Shown: one piece after another, positions 24,001 to 33,262 of the stretch
How the letters are laid out: every line of letters starts with the position of its first letter
How positions within the stretch are numbered: position 1 is the first letter of the stretch
Source of the DNA: Anaeramoeba flamelloides
Lineage: Eukaryota; Metamonada; Anaeramoebidae
Direction of reading: 5' to 3'
Length of the DNA stretch: 64,000 nucleotides
Assembly (NCBI GenBank): GCA_027625915.1
Contig: JANTQA010000036.1
Coordinates: 10,189,001 to 10,253,000 of the forward strand
The notes under the pieces: model-generated
What the model was told of the DNA's origin: nothing
Database searches by the model: none
The model's input: only the letters and a program-made list of their open reading frames with translations
Program-made: the position numbers and the translations under genes

Positions 24001-25118
24001 AACATTGTATGTGGTGACAGGTGGGTAACCATATCCCTCCTCATAAAGTCTTCGTAATTTTCTTGTAAAAAAACTAAAAAGGTATTCGTAAAGACATCTC
24101 TTTCAAAATGAGACTTTGTAACAACGAGAATTTTTTCATTTTCATTAATCTCTAACATCAAAAAGCTTAAAACTCTCGAGTGTAAATATATCTTTTGTGA
24201 TCCTTTGTTATATTCGAATTCTTTCTTAAAGTTATTCATTTTAATGATGAATTTTTTAAAATTTAAAGAAATTTTGCCCTGTTGGTATTTTTTTTTAATT
24301 TGCTTATTCTTTTGAATATAATTTAATCTTACATCAAATACGGCGATCCTTTTTTGTAAAATATCCCTTATTTTCCTATTTATTGGCTTGTGTCTTTCAT
24401 TTGGTTCAAATGTCACATAACTTGAAAACATATAATTCCCAAATGCCAACGGACTTAGACTTTGATTTTGTAAGCCATAACTCCTTCCATACCGATCAAA
24501 TAGGCATTTTAATAATTGATCAGATCGCTTATAACAATTTTCAAAATAGTTTGTCTTTTTACTTATGATGCTTTTCGGTGACATGTTTTTATCAAACGAA
24601 ATTTTGGAATCGGTAGGTAAAAAAATCCCAAATTTGTCTTCTTCAGGAATTTCAAATAACGTCTGGAATTCAGATTTCTTGGATAAACTGTTTAAATGTT
24701 TGAAATTTTCATGCAAATTCATACTCATCTTATTAAATGATTTTAAACACTGGTATATAATTTTACGCGATAACGATGATTGACAGACAATGTAGATACT
24801 ATATCCACTCACAGTGCCAGCTATATGCAATTCAATTAACCGATTCTTTTTATCATCAAGTGTAATTTCGATCATGTTTTTTTCCCATTTCAAGACAACG
24901 GGAGTTTCAGATTCGCTAATAATAGATAAATGATTTCGATCAAGTTTTAAAATCGATGGGTGCTTTTTATTATCTTGATCTACAATATAAACCTGAAACA
25001 GTGCATAATTATTTGTTAAACACCTTAAAACAATAGAATCAATTTCAATCTCTTCACCTAATATTTTTCCAGAAATTGGATAGCCTTCAACATAATCTCC
25101 AGTGTACCATTGAAACAT
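21003..25118 (-). CDS. Large protein of about nine tandem PH-like units
   Basis: A 1371-residue intronless frame with no close family name recognised. By eye it resolves into repeats of 85-110 residues, each with alternating hydrophobic strands and a closing amphipathic helix, the pattern of PH-like folds: about 37-130, 257-360, 434-527, 534-643, 652-917 (split by an insert), 924-1076, 1086-1172, 1187-1274 and 1279-1368. Typical unit starts are KYQVTLLDRKKNE, NFRLTIMKNKGK and RFLLFIQEKKK. The insert at about 706-830 is an Asn/Asp/Lys low-complexity loop. No catalytic motif is seen. A scaffold or membrane-associated role is inferred only from the repeated fold. It converges on the RasGAP gene, which also carries many PH units, and the next gene on the same strand (29060-30073) ends in one similar unit. 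Confidence 0.8.
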   Translation of the reverse strand: MFQWYTGDYVEGYPISGKILGEEIEIDSIVLRCLTNNYALFQVYIVDQDNKKHPSILKLDRNHLSIISESETPVVLKWEKNMIEITLDDKKNRLIELHIAGTVSGYSIYIVCQSSLSRKIIYQCLKSFNKMSMNLHENFKHLNSLSKKSEFQTLFEIPEEDKFGIFLPTDSKISFDKNMSPKSIISKKTNYFENCYKRSDQLLKCLFDRYGRSYGLQNQSLSPLAFGNYMFSSYVTFEPNERHKPINRKIRDILQKRIAVFDVRLNYIQKNKQIKKKYQQGKISLNFKKFIIKMNNFKKEFEYNKGSQKIYLHSRVLSFLMLEINENEKILVVTKSHFERDVFTNTFLVFLQENYEDFMRRDMVTHLSPHTMLSAISKRGCSLLEDEFSSSFDFYRDSKYQYSEKSSKIQFSSKITSSNYYSSFLGKSIDLATEELENVSITSYKVLLFDSFGKYSSTVTITLYFDHFEINFSERIIKRVYTLFSRLFIFHIKSAFIHFNIDEYDFILIKFETYEERCGFTLDFNAKRRLNTNLGKPSIFKCWINSKLCEMVIRSDCFIVREAHDEFFANGLLSQVNTSDSLFSDVGNEEKYFTCEYTIKTDIEYMKEQQNKVKIHVGSHSYLELLVQNEKECDKLISVFNENRERFINKGACETLNKFGVKILNTKSKIPEWAEIDVTLDKVILITGQPIETMLEKIQFKNDYYYYKNNDFNQDQNKNINDNKNDNFNDSTNEKNKNNVANRNEIGFHNNNDDDDNREDDNDDDNEDNNNYYNNNNNEKELVNKNDDNENEVDELIKGNKKKKKFVTKNKKLQAKSTYSSTPTINKPKKSPNTLSKAHTLDPNYPSNLFSTEINLISGKKRYERIFSLPKYKIDLDPQNPKCCTIEFFNDETLVLCFKTIDACELFIKSVHLFDWKEDSSIYHGAKSYNIVLYALTTSSAESGSNTTNVDDDDNDNTMTNSISTVSTMNNDSPLKLNGKKPQSLNFDESQSKPPKVESISDGKDGHMIISYQYVTLSAKGEFKKSLITKTRLFAHPTDHRKLRILLEDHSHYLIEFERKSRGQSYIKRFRTMKRRLYSENDSQFLTKYQVTLLDRKKNEIDEGKVILTSKQIKIETNNKTISQNLNQNIKIILHPTYLKVAKIIFPNIDPQIIRFDSQNERDKFGSEWKQFLELLQTDIIKKEAPQNFRLTIMKNKGKSGNPGVITFNNEGCFIKQDKKKTEIFIPFSSVSKFIQTKKKNFLATLTLTNKINYTLKFENTEQINRFFEYFNKKAWRGNTRFLLFIQEKKKLKKSIIARFYLESLHIIFKNSLEYKTFPIDKLKLIKKLHSQKIIKVKYASSSFKLIFNSSEEKDKFFVEWKKKNKTFEEY

Positions 25119-27160
25119 TAAAAATGTTTTCCATAAAATAAATCTATTATTATTATTATGATTTTTTTTTTTTTTTATTTAGATGTAATTATATTTTAAA
25201 AAATTTTTAGTTAGTTTTTATATTTTTTAAATCTCAACTATTTTGATTTGTATTACTTTGGAAATATGTAATGATGCACAATTGTTTTTTTTTTTTTTTT
25301 TTTAATTGACAGTTTGAAGTTAAATAGTTTTAAAATATTTTTAATATAATTTCATTTAAATTATTAAGAGATAGAATTGTGTTGAATATTATCTGTGGTT
25401 ATCTGTAAAATAATTACCAATAGACTTGCATAGACCTATTTTTAGGGCTACATTCAAAAAAAATTTTGATCACACTTTTTTAAAACCAATTATTTAGATA
25501 TTCTTTCAAAATTTAAAATATTTATATTTAATCCCTTCTGATTGATAAAAACATTTAAATGAAAAATAATTTTTAAAAAAATTAATTTAAAATAGTTATA
25601 TAAACTTTTAATTGTGGAGTTATTGGCCTATAATTCTTCTTGACTTTTTTTTTTTTTCAGTCTAAATGGGATTTTTTTTCATTTCTTATTTGGAAATTAG
25701 TAATAGTTCCATTGAAATAATGTTTCGTTAAAGTAAACAAAATCAATTTTTTACTCAATTCGTTGAAAAATAAAATCTTGATAAATTCATTGATACTTAA
25801 AATCATAATCATGAAAAATAGATTTTAGAAAAAAAAAAAAAAAAAAAAAAGTATTTTTGAATCTTTCTGATATAGCTTTAATATTGATTAGATTTTTTTA
25901 TAAAAAGAAATTTTGTTTCAATTTTATTTTTCCTGTGTTTTTTTTATAGTTGTAGTCCATATATCGACATCTAATGAGATTATATAATGATTCAAAACCA
26001 ATTTTCCTATTCCCAACGTATTAAAACTGTAATTTATTATATTTTTACTTTAAAACTATTTTTACTTTTTTATTTGAACAGTTTTTATCGTTTTCCTTTT
26101 TTATCTTTTTCTATTTTCGTATCGAAAAGAAAACGATGGGAATTGGATCCATAAATTATCCATCAAAAATAAGTTAATCACGTTTTACAAAAAAAAATGA
26201 CCCTAAGATACTATTTGAAAGTACTTTTCCCCAAAAACAAATTATTTTCATTTTTTTTGTGTTATTTTTCTTTTTAAATTTTGAACAAAAAATCTTCAAC
26301 TTGATCAATTGTTTTAGATCAGTTGAAAATTCAACTTTAAATCGATTAAATTGAAAAATTTAACGATTTTTTGGAATAGTAACCCTAATTGTAAAAAAAA
26401 TCCAAAGATCACAAAATATTATTTTTTAGTTACCATAAAAGAAAAAAAAAAATCTTTTATAAGTCATTTTTAAATGTGAAAAAATGAAAAAAAAAAAAAG
26501 TTGCTTAAATCCTTTTGTTTGAGTTCTAAATTTGTCAAATTTCTTTTTAAAATCAATTTTCCAATTTTTAATCATTGAGTTTTTTTTTTTAGTAATCATT
26601 TAATCCAAAGAGTAATGGTACTCTTTGGAAAACCTAATCAATATTGAAATAGATTTGTAGTGTTTTTTTTTTGGTTCAAATATTAAAAAATAAATATTGA
26701 GCAAAAAGGAAAAAATAATAAACTCTTGTCTTTTTTGTTTTTGGTGTATTTTCAGATAAATTAATAATAAAATAAAAAAATATCATTCAGTAAATAGAAA
26801 TATGTAATTTTAATGAATAGTTGATTTAAATGTGATTAATAATCGTTTAAAATTGAAATAAAAAATGTATTATTATGTTCTCATACTCTTTTTTCTGTTT
26901 TTAATTACTTGTATTTCGTTCCAATATTTTTTATCAATTGAAAAAAAACATCATGAAGTTGTAGATTTATCGTTTTAGTTCAATTCTTAAATTGTTGAAA
27001 GGAAACCTTTCTAACTCAACAACAATAAAGATTTCTTTCTTGGACATTGTTTTTCTAAAAAGTTCATATTTTCAAATTGAAAATAAAATTAAAGTGAAAA
27101 AAATAATTTTCTGAAAAGATACAATTTTTTATCAGAAGGAAGATTGTTAATAAACGATAT
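25119..27160. other. Intergenic AT-rich region
   Basis: Upstream of the tandem PH-like gene. Long poly-A and poly-T runs, and a small palindrome near 26997-27025 (AAAGGAAACCTTT). I see no supportable gene and no recognisable promoter element. Confidence 0.5.
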
Positions 27161-27675
27161 TCCAAAATTTTGGACACAGTTTAAACAGTTGGAATAATAA
27201 CAATAATGCACTTTAAATTCAATTTGGAAAGAATTTTGATTTTACAAACTATTTTCATTTTTTGTATTTTTTGTTTTGTTTTCTTTTCCTTTTTTGCAGT
27301 TACGTAATCTGTTTCGTTAGATCTGAAAATTTTTTTCAATGGTTGATAGAAGGTTAGTGTTGAGTTTGTTAAATTAAAAAATCACATACAATTGGTTGAT
27401 GGTATCTTATCATTTGATCGATCAATTATTGTTGGTGAAATTTTAGCAAATTTACGAATACATTTTTTGTTCAGCTCGTTTCATTATTTTGGACACACTT
27501 GGTTTTTATTTTTGAGTTTTTTATTTTTTTCTTTTATTTGGATTTAAACGATTAATTATTAAAACATTAATACTGGGTTACTTAAATGTGGTTTTATATT
27601 AAGTTTGGAAAAATACAATAAATTGGGTTTTTTTTTGACTATTTTTGATTTTGGGTGTGTCCAAATTTTTGGAAT
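27161..27675 (+). mobile_element. TIR element family B, copy 1
   Basis: About 515 bp bounded by TTCCAAAATTTTGGACACA at the left and TGTGTCCAAATTTTTGGAA at the right. A CCAAAATTTTGGACAC core is typical of Tc1-like terminal repeats (known of the superfamily). The interior recurs inverted at about 60985-61487 and in part at 42600-42790 (AGTTACGTAATCTGTTTCGT, GGTTGATGGTATCTTATCAT). It has no transposase frame. TA flanks are not clear at this copy. Confidence 0.7.
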
Positions 27676-27779
27676 GGGGTTTATATGATGGTGTGTATTA
27701 TTTGTGAACATTCCTGTGAGAATATTGTTGATTTTCAAAACACCATCTTCTCGTAAAAATGATCAATTTGTTTTGGAAT

Positions 27780-28141
27780 AAGATTATTTTTCTATGTTAT
27801 AAGTTATTTCAAAACTTAGTGGGTTTTGTTTTAGAGAATATTTTTGTCTACTTCCTTCACAAGGTAATAAGATTTCTTTCCTTTTTCTACAAAGAAAATA
27901 ATTTTTTTTGAAATAATTAAAGAAATGTGTCAGATTTAGAACTTATCAAAAATGAGAAAAAAGATATCAAACTTTTAAAAACAATAATTCATTTCTGGAA
28001 ATAGCATTAAAAGTAAGTTTGGTATCATAGTAATCAGATTTTTACTTTATTTTGAAATTTCAAGATGCATTAAAATTTTTTTGAATTTGCTATTAAATTT
28101 ACTCAAAGATTTTTTTTATAATTACTCACAACTTAAGGTTT
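27780..28141 (+). repeat. Family A repeat, copy 1
   Basis: About 360 bp whose reverse complement is found at 35515-35880, inside the intron of the gene at 33263. Landmarks are GAATATTTTTGTCTACTTCC and GCATTAAAAGTAAGTTTGG. Element X1 begins exactly where this copy stops, so it may be truncated by that insertion. Confidence 0.65.
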
Positions 28142-28142
28142 A

Positions 28143-28657
28143 CAATCCCTGAAATTTGAAAAAAGATTATCTTGTATTGGGTGTGCCAACTTGTTAATTT
28201 GGATCTTGGACTTAGTATGGGTTTTAATAGTGGTTCAAAAAGTCAATTTTTTCAATTTAATTTTTTTTTTCCGAAAATTCGAATTTTTGAGTGTAAAAAG
28301 AATAATAGGTTGGAATTTAAGTTATTAAAAAAATGTGATTTGTGGATTGTTAATTGAAATTTTTATTTATTTTGGTTTATTTTAGAGCTTTTAAAAAAAT
28401 TATTTATTTTTATTTAGTTAATTGAGTAAAAGGCAAATAAAGATTCTTTCCTACAACCCAAAATTCAAAAATTATTCTCTAACACCTATCAATCTATTAA
28501 TCTTGTACTCAAAAATTCGAATTTTCGGAAAAAAAAAATTAAATTGAAAAGAATTGACTTTTTGAACCACTATTAAAACCCATACTAAGTCCAAGATCCA
28601 AATTAACAAGTTGGCACACCCAATACAAGATAATCTTTTTTCAAATTTCAGGGATTG
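28143..28657. mobile_element. Long-TIR element family X, copy 1
   Basis: A 515-bp element with inverted arms of about 155 bp (28143-28300 and 28505-28657) that are almost identical, starting CAATCCCTGAAATTTG. TA lies immediately outside both ends (28141-28142, 28658-28659). The arms contain GGATCTTGGACTTAGTATGG. A diverged copy of one arm and the interior is at about 56480-56765. High arm identity suggests a recent insertion. Short open frames inside it are by-products of the arms. Confidence 0.85.
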
Positions 28658-28659
28658 TA

Positions 28660-29059
28660 ATCCTTTATCAATTTTTCATTTTATTTTTGAAAATTTTTTG
28701 TTGTTTTTTATTATAAAAGTTATTGGCTAATTACAGTAATTTTAATAATACTTCAAATTAGTATTTTTTTTTTTGTTTTTGTTATTTTTTCTCTTTGACA
28801 CATTTCAATACTGGTGTTTTTTATTTTTAAAAATGAAACCTTTTTGTAATGAAATTAAAAAACTAGTTTGCAGTTTTGACTTTATAAAAGTGTTATGCAA
28901 AAAGCAGACTGTTTTTTTTCTGATCCCAAAGCACTAAAGATCATCAGAATAAATAAAGCTAGCGGAAATTCCTTTTTAAAATTGATATGAGGTTTTTTTA
29001 AGAAATATTAAAAGTATTGTCAAGCAAAAAAAAAATTTCAAAGTCTTGAAAAAACAATA
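28660..29059. other. Intergenic, with a possible short 3' exon
   Basis: Mostly AT-rich. On the minus strand a GTATGA donor at 29069 and an acceptor (ctttag) at 28934 would be in phase and replace the last two residues of the next gene by SALGSEKKQSAFCITLL with a stop at 28882. I cannot decide between this and the simple stop. Confidence 0.2.
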
Positions 29060-30073
29060 TTATTCATACCTATCAGGATCATTTAAAGTTTTCACCATAA
29101 GGGAAAATTCTTCACTTAGTTGTAATTTTAAAACAGATTTTGATTCTGTACTTAAAAGTATTTTCATTGCCGGAGGATGCGCATATTTCATAATCATTTT
29201 TTGCACTCCAAAGATAATGATTCGAAATTCGTTGGCCTGCAATTGAATAACACCAGGAAGATGATATCCTTTGGAATTAATCACCAAAATGTTAATGTCT
29301 GCACTTCCGCTTGCAAACAACCTTTGAATGATTAGTATCAGCTCAAGTTCTTGGTTTATGAAATTGCCATTGTTCAGGTCATTGAAGTTTTTTAAATTCA
29401 TGTTCAAATCTTCTTGCGAAAGCGAGAGAGGAAACGAAAATTCACCCATTGTTTCATATAACGACGAGTAACCTTTAAAAGAACCTTCTTTCGTTATTCT
29501 GTGCATCGTCTTCAAATTAATCGAGGTATTTTGGTTCGTGTTTTGATCAGAATTCAGCAGTGAGCTTTTATTTTTTTTCTTTTTTTTTGCAATCAGAATA
29601 TTTGGAAACAATATTTCGTTTTCTTTTTGGTTTTCTTTTTCCTTTTCCTTTTCCTTTCTGTTTTCCTTTTCTTTTTCTTTTTCTTTTTCTTTTTCTTTTT
29701 CTTTTTCTTGTACTTGTTCTTGTACTTGTTCTTGTTCTTGTTTTTTTTCCTTTGATTTTTCTTTTTCTTTTTTGATTCTTTTTTCATCACTTTTTATTTT
29801 TTTGAGAGAGCCAGGGCTTGTTTGTGACTTTTTTTTTTCTGTTTTTTTTGGAGATTTCTGTTTTGTCTTTGGTTTTGATTTTGATTTTGTTCTTGAGTTT
29901 GTTCTTGAGAGGGACTTTTGTTGATCATTTGAAGTTTTCTTGTTTCTTTTTTTTGGTGTTCGATCCTTTTTTGCAGAATGAGACTTTTTTAATTTTGGTT
30001 TCTCTTGGGTGCGTTTAAGTTCGGTCCAACTTACATTCTGTAAAGTTTGAATCTTAGGTTCTTCTTTGCTCAT
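29060..30073 (-). CDS. Lys-rich protein with a C-terminal PH-like unit
   Basis: 337 residues from the ATG at 30073 (MSKEEPKIQTLQN). This start is preferred over the ATG at 30136, which would add a Phe/Lys-rich stretch typical of untranslated leader. Residues 1-190 are basic and low-complexity with Lys/Ser/Glu repeats, including a KEKEK run. The last 80 residues (ADINILVINSKGYHLPG to the end) show the same strand-strand-helix pattern as the units of the tandem PH-like protein encoded 4 kb downstream on the same strand, closing with LKLQLSEEFSLMVKTL. I infer a PH-like fold. The function is unknown; a tethered adaptor is one possibility. The stop at 29060 could be bypassed by a short downstream exon (28882-28933). 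Confidence 0.75.
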   Translation of the reverse strand: MSKEEPKIQTLQNVSWTELKRTQEKPKLKKSHSAKKDRTPKKRNKKTSNDQQKSLSRTNSRTKSKSKPKTKQKSPKKTEKKKSQTSPGSLKKIKSDEKRIKKEKEKSKEKKQEQEQVQEQVQEKEKEKEKEKEKEKENRKEKEKEKENQKENEILFPNILIAKKKKKNKSSLLNSDQNTNQNTSINLKTMHRITKEGSFKGYSSLYETMGEFSFPLSLSQEDLNMNLKNFNDLNNGNFINQELELILIIQRLFASGSADINILVINSKGYHLPGVIQLQANEFRIIIFGVQKMIMKYAHPPAMKILLSTESKSVLKLQLSEEFSLMVKTLNDPDRYE

Positions 30074-30258
30074 TTTCTTAAAAAGAAGAAAAAATAAAAA
30101 AATGAAAGTTTTATAGAAAATGAAGTGTTTATTCACTGAGTGATTTTATTTGATTAAATTTTTTTTTGAAATAAAAGAATTTTTTTCATTTTGAAAACGC
30201 AAAATGAAAATACAAAAAAAAATTGTATTTCTGAGTTAATGAATATTTAGAATCTGAG

Positions 30259-30971
30259 TTATTGTAAGTATTTTGCTCTTTTTTCAACCACTTCAAGAGA
30301 TACCCAATTGTTTGGGTCATGAAAGAGGAAAAAATAGTTACCAACTTTTATTGGAGTTAACCAGAACCCAAAAACTGTTTTCGTTTTTCTATAACCCAAT
30401 AACAATCAAAAAGTCAACTTTTTCTCAAGAATAAAAATCACCAATATTGAGACTTTAAAACCCTTGTTAATTAATTGTTTAACTAAAACATGAAATAATT
30501 CAAATTTCAGAACAATTCTGAAATTATGTTGTCAAAATAACACATTTAGAAAAGTTAAACCTGTTTGTAAAATAAAAGCAGAGTTTTTTTGTTATCGAAG
30601 AATTATGTAAACTAACTTTCATAATAATTGGCCAATTAAAAATCAAATTTTAAATAAAAATATTTTTAATAATTGAAGTTATCTATTATAATATAAAAAT
30701 TTAGATTTTAATATTCAATACTATACTCAAGAGATATTTATTTTTTGTCTAAAAATAAATGAATGAAAAATAAAAAAAAAATTGTTAAAAAAAATTGGGA
30801 CATTTATTTTGAAAGAAGCATTACATAAAAAATATACAAATTAAAAAAGTAAAAAAACCCATTTCTCGATTCTCCTTCCATTTGAATAACTAAATTTAAT
30901 CTCTTTTTCATATTTGAAACCAAATTTTTCATTAATTCATCTGTTACTTCTTTCAAATTTTTCATTTTCAT
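30259..30971 (-). CDS. Candidate three-exon small gene, unknown function
   Basis: Exons at 30971-30859, 30611-30561 and 30388-30259 join in matching phase (2, 2) through GT-AG introns of 247 and 172 bp to give 97 residues and a TAA. Exon 1 reads MKMKNLKEVTDELMKNL, exon 2 HNSSITKKLCFYFTN and exon 3 KTKTVFGFWLTPIKVGN, then FHDPNNWVSLEVVEKRA. The residue mix (W, H, P, G, E) is far from random for this AT-rich DNA and intron lengths match those of the dehydrogenase gene. Weak points are the GTTTTT donor of exon 1 and the poor pyrimidine tract before exon 2. An alternative starts at ATG 30622 and has two exons. The product is not recognised. It shares the strand of its neighbour and lies 186 bp upstream of that gene's start codon. 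Confidence 0.45.
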
Positions 30972-33262
30972 TTTTTATTTTAACAAAACACTGTTGAAAA
31001 AATAAAAAAGAGAAAAAATGATTTATTTGTAAACTTTTCATTGTGAGAGGAAAAACTTCAAAATGATACAAAAGCAATTCATTATTCAAATGTAAGGTGG
31101 GCCATTTATTATGAAATTTAGTTCATAATTTAATTGAATATAATTTTAACCTCTTTCATATAAATATAAAATCTATAATTAGAAAACCAAAATTATTCCC
31201 AAACTTATTTATATTTATTGTTATTTTTTTTTTCATTTTTCTTAAAAATTTTAATTCTAAATCTTTTTATAAATTTTTATGATAAGCGAAACTTTTATTT
31301 ACTAAGGATAATTTCTATTATAATATTGATAAATATATTTTTGTGGTTGTCGTTACGGACCCAATATTTTTACTTGATCTTTTGAATTTGGTATTATTAT
31401 TAAATATCTTTTTCAGATTGGAATTGATGACTTATTTGTCTCTAATAATTATTAGTGTCTTGGTCATTTATTCTTTAAAAAAAAAAAAGTTTAATAATTG
31501 TCAAAAAAAGGGAAAATTTCTTGATTTTTGTTTTCTTTAAGTTACAAGTTTGCCATATTTGGTTTTCAAAATAAGATTTTTTCAGATTTGGAAAGGGTGG
31601 TGAAAAAATAAATAATCAAACCCTGTAAAATACTGAAATTTTTTTATTTATCATTTCATTTTGGTCTTACTTTTAGCTTTGTATAAAACTTTTTAAAAAA
31701 TCTCATAAAAAATCAAAAAAAAATTCTTTTTAATACTAATGCTTCAATAATAAAAATTAAAAATTAAATAGAGGTTTCAATTATCTAGTAACATTCCCAA
31801 ATTAATATCATACCCATCGGGAAGATTGAAAATTAAAAGAATATTGTGAATTTGCACTTCTTTTGATTGAATAAATTTAAATAAATAAAAAAAAAAAATT
31901 AATAATCTATAAATCACATAAAATTAATACTATTAAAAAAAAAAAAGTTTAAAAGGATTTAAAATTTTCTAAAATTCAATTAACAAAAAAAAATTAGAAA
32001 AGACAACCTAGATAAAAAAATCCCAAGAATAAATAAAAAAATAATGTCTTTTTTTATTTGATATTTCATAATAATGAAAACAAAACCCATTCAGATGATA
32101 TAAATGGCAAATAAATCCTTTTTCAAAATTCAAATAACAAAAAAAAGTTCCATTGGATCCTCTTAAAAAAAAATCGATACACAAAAAAATATTGAAAAGA
32201 ATTCTTAAATAATTCAATTAAACAAAACAGTTTCAAAGATTCCCAAATGTCAAAAAATCAAATAGAATTAAAAATCCAATATATTATTATTTTATATTTC
32301 CAAAAGGATTAAATTTCACTAATTTGATAAAATTTACCTCTTATATTGAACAATCAATTTAATTAGATTTTTTGCATTTTTTTAACCTTGTGGTTTTAAA
32401 AAGTAAGGATTTTGTAACATTCTTTAGATATAAAAATGACTCTTTTTGAAAAAATGAAACAAATGAAAAAAAAATCTTTAAAGATCAAAAAGTACCATGG
32501 GGTTATCTTTTTGAGCTTAATATAGTTCTATAAAAAATATATATTCATACTTTTGATTCAAATTAGATATTGAGTATCAACTCATTGATTATTTATTTCT
32601 AAAATGTTTGAGTTTTTGTTTCTTGATTTTTTAAGATCTAAACACACCACTTCTTGGTTTATTCTTCATTCAAATTTGACACCCATAACTAGAACTAAAA
32701 AAGTTTTTTTTCATTTCAAATAATTATTTTCGATATCAGTAATGACTTTACCCGTAAATAAAACATAAATTACTGTCAGTGCTTTTATATCAAAAAAAGT
32801 TAAAGGAAAAATTTAGATATTTTCAAAAAATCAGATAAAAAAGGGAGAAATCATATTTACACATGAAAGCTTATGAATAAGAAATAATTAATGACTTTTT
32901 GTCAAATTCTTTTATCAAAATGTAAAAAGTCAAAATCGTGTCAATTAAATTAGAAACTATTTCTCACTCTTCATGTTATTTTCAGCTTTTTTCTACCATT
33001 TAATAGAAAATTGAAAACCCAAAAAAATTCCTCAGTTGAATAAATCAACAACAATCTACAAATCAAAAATAAAGGTAAGGTAACTAAACAATTAATTTTT
33101 CAAACTTTTGATAATGGGAGAGAGCTCTTTCGAGAAAAAACAAATTAATATTTTTTTCAAATTTGTTGTTTCACTTTTTTATTTTTTGTTTGGCTGGAAA
33201 GACAACAAGATTTCCAAATCCTTTTCCTTAAAACAATCTTTGATCTTCTCAAAACAAAAAAG
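30972..33262. other. Intergenic region holding repeat H1
   Basis: Divergent promoters for the small minus-strand gene and the plus-strand gene at 33263 should lie here. It contains repeat H1 (31790-32770). A segment at 31330-31460 has coding-like frames on both strands, without a start codon or convincing splice sites, and I leave it unassigned. Confidence 0.5.
31790..32770 (+). repeat. Family H long diverged repeat, copy 1
   Basis: Matches 36770-37480 in the same orientation over several blocks: TTTGCACTTCTTTTGATTG, TTCCATTGGATCC, GGATTAAATTTC, GTAACATTCTTTAGATA and AGTAATGACTTTACCCGTAAA. Copy 1 is longer by about 250 bp in its left part. It lies 0.5 kb upstream of the gene at 33263. Confidence 0.6.

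Noticed and set aside
28172-28357. 61-codon frame inside element X1
   Set aside because: Runs from the inverted arm into the interior; the diverged copy at 56558 is open in a different reading, so it is not a conserved protein.
30259-30971. Resemblance of the small three-exon product to a VHL beta domain
   Set aside because: Only a short CFYFTNRKTKTVFGFWL stretch is similar; the following loop and length do not fit.
31343-31540. 65-codon hydrophobic plus-strand frame
   Set aside because: No ATG start, passes through an acceptor-like tract, and other frames are equally open.
32008-32217. 69-codon minus-strand frame
   Set aside because: Lies in repeat H1 and is not matched in H2.
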